A DNA stretch of 8,487 nt from Sphingomonadaceae bacterium (lineage in GTDB: Bacteria > Pseudomonadota > Alphaproteobacteria > Sphingomonadales > Sphingomonadaceae), in assembly GCA_016742125.1 (NCBI GenBank), contig JACVCM010000110.1, positions 1 through 8,487 on the forward strand. Reading direction: 5' to 3'. Within the stretch, counting starts at the first letter, position 1. Each line of letters begins with the position of its first letter. Below are positions 6,120 through 8,487 of the stretch, piece after piece. The notes under the pieces are model-generated. The model searched no databases. It saw nothing but the letters and a program-made list of their open reading frames with translations, and had not been told where the DNA came from. The translations under genes were made by a program, and so were the position numbers.

Positions 6120-7361
6120 ATGTCAGTACGCATGGCTTTAGCAAAACTTTGTGCCTGCACATGTGGCGGTGCTTTGATCGGCGGCGGCGCTATGACGGTG
6201 GCAGACGCCCCACCTGCGCAGGTTCACAAGGTTGCCAAGAAAAAGGTCAAGGCACGCAAGATTGCGCACAAGGCACCCGTTCGTAAGATAAAGCGCGTGC
6301 GCAAGGTGGTTCGCACCACCACGACCACGACCTGCACGCCCAGCGTGGTGACGGTTGCATCGGGCGCCATGCCGCCGATCCCGATGCCTCTGCCGGCCCC
6401 TGTCCCGTATGAAGGCGGCGGTGGCGGTGTTCCCGTCCTTATCGGAGGATCGGGCGGTTTTGGCGGTGGCTTCGGTGGCGGCTTTTTTGGCGGCTTTTCA
6501 GGCGGCGGTGGCGGGAGCAGCGGCACGGTCGTGATCTCATCGACCTCCAGCAGCACCGGCGGCATCAGCAGCTCGACTTCATCCGGGGGATCCAGCACCT
6601 CCACCGGTGGTTCGAGCACATCTAGCACGTCGGGCGGCGTCTCCACATCTACCGGCGGCGTCAGCACATCCACGTCTACGGGTGGTGTGAGCACCTCCAC
6701 CGGCGGTGTAAGGACTTCGACCGGCGGCATTTCGACATCTACGGGCGGTGTCTCGACATCATCCGGTAACGTCAGCACATCGAGCGGCGCGGTAACCAGC
6801 TCTGGCTCGTCATCCTCGTCCTCATCGAGCTCATCGTCATCGTCAAGTTCGTCATCGAGCAGCAGTTCGTCATCAGGCGGCGGCAGTTCGGGCAAACCGG
6901 GCGGCTCCGGCGGGCATGGTTCGTCGAGCTATGGCGGCTCCGGCGGGCACGGCTCTTCCAGCTATGGTGGCTCGGGCGGCAGCAATGGCTCCAGCGGGTC
7001 TTCGGGCAGCTCGGGTTCGAGCGGTTCGTCAGGAAGCTCGGGGTCCAGCAGTTCCTCCTCGTCGTCGAGCTCGTCTTCGTCGAGTTCCTCGTCAGGTAGC
7101 TCTTCGAGCTTCGGGGGGAGCGGCGGCAGCACTTCGTCCTCCTTTGGCGGTACGTCCTCGGGGTCCAGCAGTTCTTCCTCTTCGAGCAGTTCTTCATCCT
7201 CCTCATCCAGCTCCTCTTCATCGAGCGGGGGATCGGGTGGTTCGACCGGCGGCACCGACGTTCCTGCCCCACCGATGGTATTGCTGTCCGGCGCAGCAGC
7301 AGCAGGCCTGTTCGCCCGCCGCAGGGTGGCCAAGAAATCAAGGGACAAGATTGCCGCGTAG
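6120..7361 (+). CDS. Exported serine/glycine-rich low-complexity protein with PEP-CTERM-like tail
   Basis: Function not recognised. In the 413 residues, 1-30 look like a signal peptide (basic start, hydrophobic AL and Gly stretch, likely cleavage near ADA-PP), with cysteines 11, 13 and 15. Residues 34-65 are strongly basic (15 Lys/Arg of 32), followed by six threonines. A Pro-rich part (85-97) and a Gly/Phe-rich part (98-135) come next. Then seven STSTGG-type units (174-224), a 23-Ser run (230-252), two SGGHGSSSYGG units (263-283), six GSS units (290-307), a 17-Ser run (309-325) and a 21-Ser run (349-369). About 55% of residues 131-379 are serine by hand count. The end has VPAPP (381-385), a short hydrophobic segment (386-399), RRR (400-402) and a basic tail, matching the layout of PEP-CTERM sorting signals except that PEP is PAP. 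It is probably anchored, cleaved and surface-displayed or released. No exosortase is in the window. The AAGAAGG site supports ATG 6120 over ATG 6132. A terminator follows. Confidence 0.85.
   Translation: MSVRMALAKLCACTCGGALIGGGAMTVADAPPAQVHKVAKKKVKARKIAHKAPVRKIKRVRKVVRTTTTTTCTPSVVTVASGAMPPIPMPLPAPVPYEGGGGGVPVLIGGSGGFGGGFGGGFFGGFSGGGGGSSGTVVISSTSSSTGGISSSTSSGGSSTSTGGSSTSSTSGGVSTSTGGVSTSTSTGGVSTSTGGVRTSTGGISTSTGGVSTSSGNVSTSSGAVTSSGSSSSSSSSSSSSSSSSSSSSSSSGGGSSGKPGGSGGHGSSSYGGSGGHGSSSYGGSGGSNGSSGSSGSSGSSGSSGSSGSSSSSSSSSSSSSSSSSGSSSSFGGSGGSTSSSFGGTSSGSSSSSSSSSSSSSSSSSSSSSGGSGGSTGGTDVPAPPMVLLSGAAAAGLFARRRVAKKSRDKIAA
6639..6791 (+). repeat. Seven tandem STSTGG-type coding repeats
   Basis: Residues 174-224 of the serine-rich protein: six 7-residue units and one 9-residue unit, each starting V or I and ending GG, GN or GA (VSTSTGG, VRTSTGG, ISTSTGG, VSTSSGN and so on). 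At the DNA level the 21-bp units differ mostly at third positions, so the repeat is old or kept at the protein level. Confidence 0.85.
6807..6875 (+). repeat. Poly-serine run 1 (23 codons)
   Basis: Residues 230-252 are all serine, encoded by 8 TCG, 8 TCA, 2 TCC, 3 AGC and 2 AGT. Two further pure serine runs are at 7044-7094 (17 codons) and 7164-7226 (21 codons). Mixed TCN and AGY codons argue against simple trinucleotide slippage. Confidence 0.9.
6903..6968 (+). repeat. Two tandem 33-bp units (GSGGHGSSSYG)
   Basis: Units at 6903-6935 and 6936-6968 encode identical peptides and differ only at synonymous positions (for example CAT/CAC, TCG/TCT). A partial third unit begins at 6969. His and Tyr occur in this part of the tail and hardly elsewhere in it. 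Confidence 0.85.
6987..7040 (+). repeat. Six GSS coding repeats
   Basis: Residues 290-307 are six consecutive Gly-Ser-Ser triplets, leading into the 17-serine run. All four Gly codons and several Ser codons are used. Confidence 0.85.
7037..7180 (+). repeat. Direct repeat, 23 of 24 bp, 120 bp apart
   Basis: Bases 7037-7060 and 7157-7180 share the start CTCGGGGTCCAGCAGTTC exactly, then one C/T difference, then TCCTC. Each copy opens a poly-serine run (runs 2 and 3), which suggests that a segment was duplicated within the gene. Confidence 0.75.
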
Positions 7362-7382
7362 GGGGCAGCATCTTGTTCAATC

Positions 7383-7413
7383 AAAAGGGCGGTTCGGGGG
7401 AGCCGCCCTTTTT
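7383..7413 (+). terminator. Rho-independent terminator after the serine-rich gene
   Basis: GGGCGGTT (7387-7394), a six-base loop and AGCCGCCC (7401-7408) form an 8-bp GC-rich stem with one G-U pair. It is extended by flanking A's pairing with the following T5 (7409-7413). It starts about 22 nt after the TAG at 7359-7361. A-tracts on the other side could let it work in both directions. Confidence 0.88.
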
Positions 7414-7415
7414 CG

Positions 7416-7444
7416 TTGCGAAACCCATAGGGCGTCGGCATAGC
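7416..7444 (+). promoter_or_regulatory. Possible serS promoter, close to a leaderless start
   Basis: Only 39 bp lie between the terminator and the serS ATG. TTGCGA (7416-7421) and CATAGC (7439-7444) are 17 bp apart and would start transcription near 7451, about 2 nt before the ATG. The boxes are weak matches, and the promoter could instead lie within the preceding gene. Confidence 0.25.
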
Positions 7445-7452
7445 CAGCGGCC

Positions 7453-8487
7453 ATGCACGACCTTAAATATATCCGCGAGAATCCAGAAGCTTTTGATGCT
7501 GCACTTAAACGGCGCGGGGCTGAAGCTGTATCGGCTTCGGTGTTGACACTGGACGAAAAGCGCCGGGCCGTACAAACCGAAGCGCAAATGGCGCAGGCCC
7601 GGCGGAACGAGGTATCGAAAGCGATCGGTGCGGCGATGGGCAAGGGCGACACAGCGATGGCCGAGGCCCTCAAGGCTGAGGTCGCGGAGTTGAAGGACAG
7701 GTTGTCGCACCTCGAAGGGGAGGAGCGGGCGCTCGGCGAAGAATTACACAACTTGCTTGCCGCGCTTCCGAATCTGCCGTTCGATGATGTACCTGATGGC
7801 ATAGACGAGGATGACAATCTCGAACTGACCAAATGGGGCGCAAAACCCGAATTTGACTTTAGCCCGCGCGAACATAGCGACATCGGCCCACCTCTCGGCC
7901 TCGATTTTGAAACGGGTGTCGCCATGTCCGGTGCGCGCTTCACTTTCATGCGGGGAGCAATGGCAAGGTTGAACCGCGCGATTGGCCAGTTTCTGGTGGA
8001 TCACCAGACGCAAGTGCATGGCTACATGGAATGCGTGACCCCCTATATGGTCAATACTGAGGCGGCTTACGGCACGGGCCAACTGCCGAAATTCGCCGAA
8101 GACCTTTTTCAGACTACCGATGGCAGGTGGCTGATCTCGACTGCTGAAATGTCGCTGACCAACTCGGTGCGTGAGCAGATATTGGACGAGGCTGTGCTCC
8201 CCATTCGCCTGACCGCGCTCACGCCATGCTTCCGCTCCGAAGCTGGCGCGGCAGGCCGTGATACAAAAGGACTGATCCGGCAGCACCAGTTTGAAAAAGT
8301 GGAACTTGTGTCTATCGTCTGTCCCGACGACAGTCCGGCAGAACATGAACGGATGACAGCCGCCGCAGAGTCCGCTTTGCAGGCACTTGGCCTTCATTAC
8401 CGCAAGGTTCTGCTCTGCACAGGCGACATGGGCAATGCGCGCAAAACTTACGATTTAGAGGTTTGGTTGCCGGGGCAGGGTCAATAT
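7453..8487 (+). CDS. serS: Seryl-tRNA synthetase, N-terminal part (3' end outside window)
   Basis: Class II aminoacyl-tRNA synthetase charging tRNA-Ser (and tRNA-Sec where present) with serine; cytoplasmic and essential. 345 residues are visible of about 425, and the frame is open through the right edge. It begins with the family-typical MHDLKYIRENPEAFDAALKR. A long helical-arm region rich in Ala, Lys and Glu (about 25-105) is the tRNA-binding coiled coil. The catalytic core follows, with TAEMSLTN (serine-binding TxE; family mostly TAEVPLTN) and motif 2 as FRSEAGAAGRDTKGLIRQHQ and FEKVE. Motif 3 lies beyond the window. The ATG at 7453 has only a poor ribosome binding site (AGCGG two bases upstream). 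It follows the terminator of the serine-rich gene, so it is a separate transcription unit. Confidence 0.96.
   Translation, partial: MHDLKYIRENPEAFDAALKRRGAEAVSASVLTLDEKRRAVQTEAQMAQARRNEVSKAIGAAMGKGDTAMAEALKAEVAELKDRLSHLEGEERALGEELHNLLAALPNLPFDDVPDGIDEDDNLELTKWGAKPEFDFSPREHSDIGPPLGLDFETGVAMSGARFTFMRGAMARLNRAIGQFLVDHQTQVHGYMECVTPYMVNTEAAYGTGQLPKFAEDLFQTTDGRWLISTAEMSLTNSVREQILDEAVLPIRLTALTPCFRSEAGAAGRDTKGLIRQHQFEKVELVSIVCPDDSPAEHERMTAAAESALQALGLHYRKVLLCTGDMGNARKTYDLEVWLPGQGQY

Noticed and set aside
6150..6164. Lipoprotein lipobox at the cysteines of the signal peptide (C11, C13, C15)
   Set aside because: The residues before each cysteine do not fit [LVI][ASTVI][GAS]C, and the hydrophobic stretch continues beyond them.
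6224..6895. Long minus-strand open frame rich in Asp, Glu and Pro opposite the serine-rich gene (and a similar one at 6962-7441)
   Set aside because: It is the mirror of Ser/Gly/Thr codons on the plus strand, with no ribosome binding site or family motif. The plus frame has a signal peptide, a C-terminal anchor and a terminator.
6639..6968. Repeat array that could be taken for CRISPR or intergenic repeats
   Set aside because: Repeats are in frame, have no unique spacers, differ at synonymous positions and encode peptide repeats.

Overview
The window looks like chromosomal DNA of a GC-rich alphaproteobacterium, most likely a sphingomonad (order Sphingomonadales). Three things point there: a chromosomal Entner-Doudoroff (ED) gene cluster that includes glk, a DksA of the alphaproteobacterial type with most zinc-finger cysteines lost, and a secreted Gly/Ser-rich protein with a PEP-CTERM-like tail. 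Genus cannot be decided from this sequence. There is no transposase, integrase, tRNA, rRNA or CRISPR array, and no sign of recent transfer.

Bases 2-4762 (+ strand) hold one tightly packed operon: zwf (3' part only), edd, glk, eda and pgl. Junctions are an 8-bp overlap, a 1-bp overlap (TGATG), a 4-bp overlap (GTGA) and a 10-nt gap. Together the products phosphorylate glucose (Glk), oxidise glucose 6-phosphate (Zwf), hydrolyse the lactone (Pgl), dehydrate 6-phosphogluconate (Edd) and cleave KDPG to pyruvate and glyceraldehyde 3-phosphate (Eda). This is the complete route from glucose to the C3 level.

Bases 4763-5756 (- strand) hold two regulators, a DksA-type RNA polymerase-binding protein and, downstream of it, a small PilZ-domain protein (candidate c-di-GMP receptor). 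The PilZ gene ends on the base next to the end of pgl, so the two convergent genes have no spacer.

Bases 5757-6119 form a 363-bp divergent intergenic region with a candidate dksA promoter, a candidate promoter for the rightward gene and three inverted repeats. One of these repeats overlaps a Shine-Dalgarno sequence.

Bases 6120-7361 (+) encode the most unusual item: a 413-residue exported low-complexity protein. It has a signal peptide, a strongly basic segment, Gly-rich and STSTGG-type repeats, three pure serine runs (23, 17 and 21 residues) and a PEP-CTERM-like C-terminus reading VPAPP instead of VPEP. A strong intrinsic terminator follows (7383-7413). The window ends inside serS (seryl-tRNA synthetase), which starts at 7453 and runs off the right edge.

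The metabolic and housekeeping genes are ordinary. The best candidate for something undescribed is the serine-rich surface protein with its inverted-repeat-rich leader.
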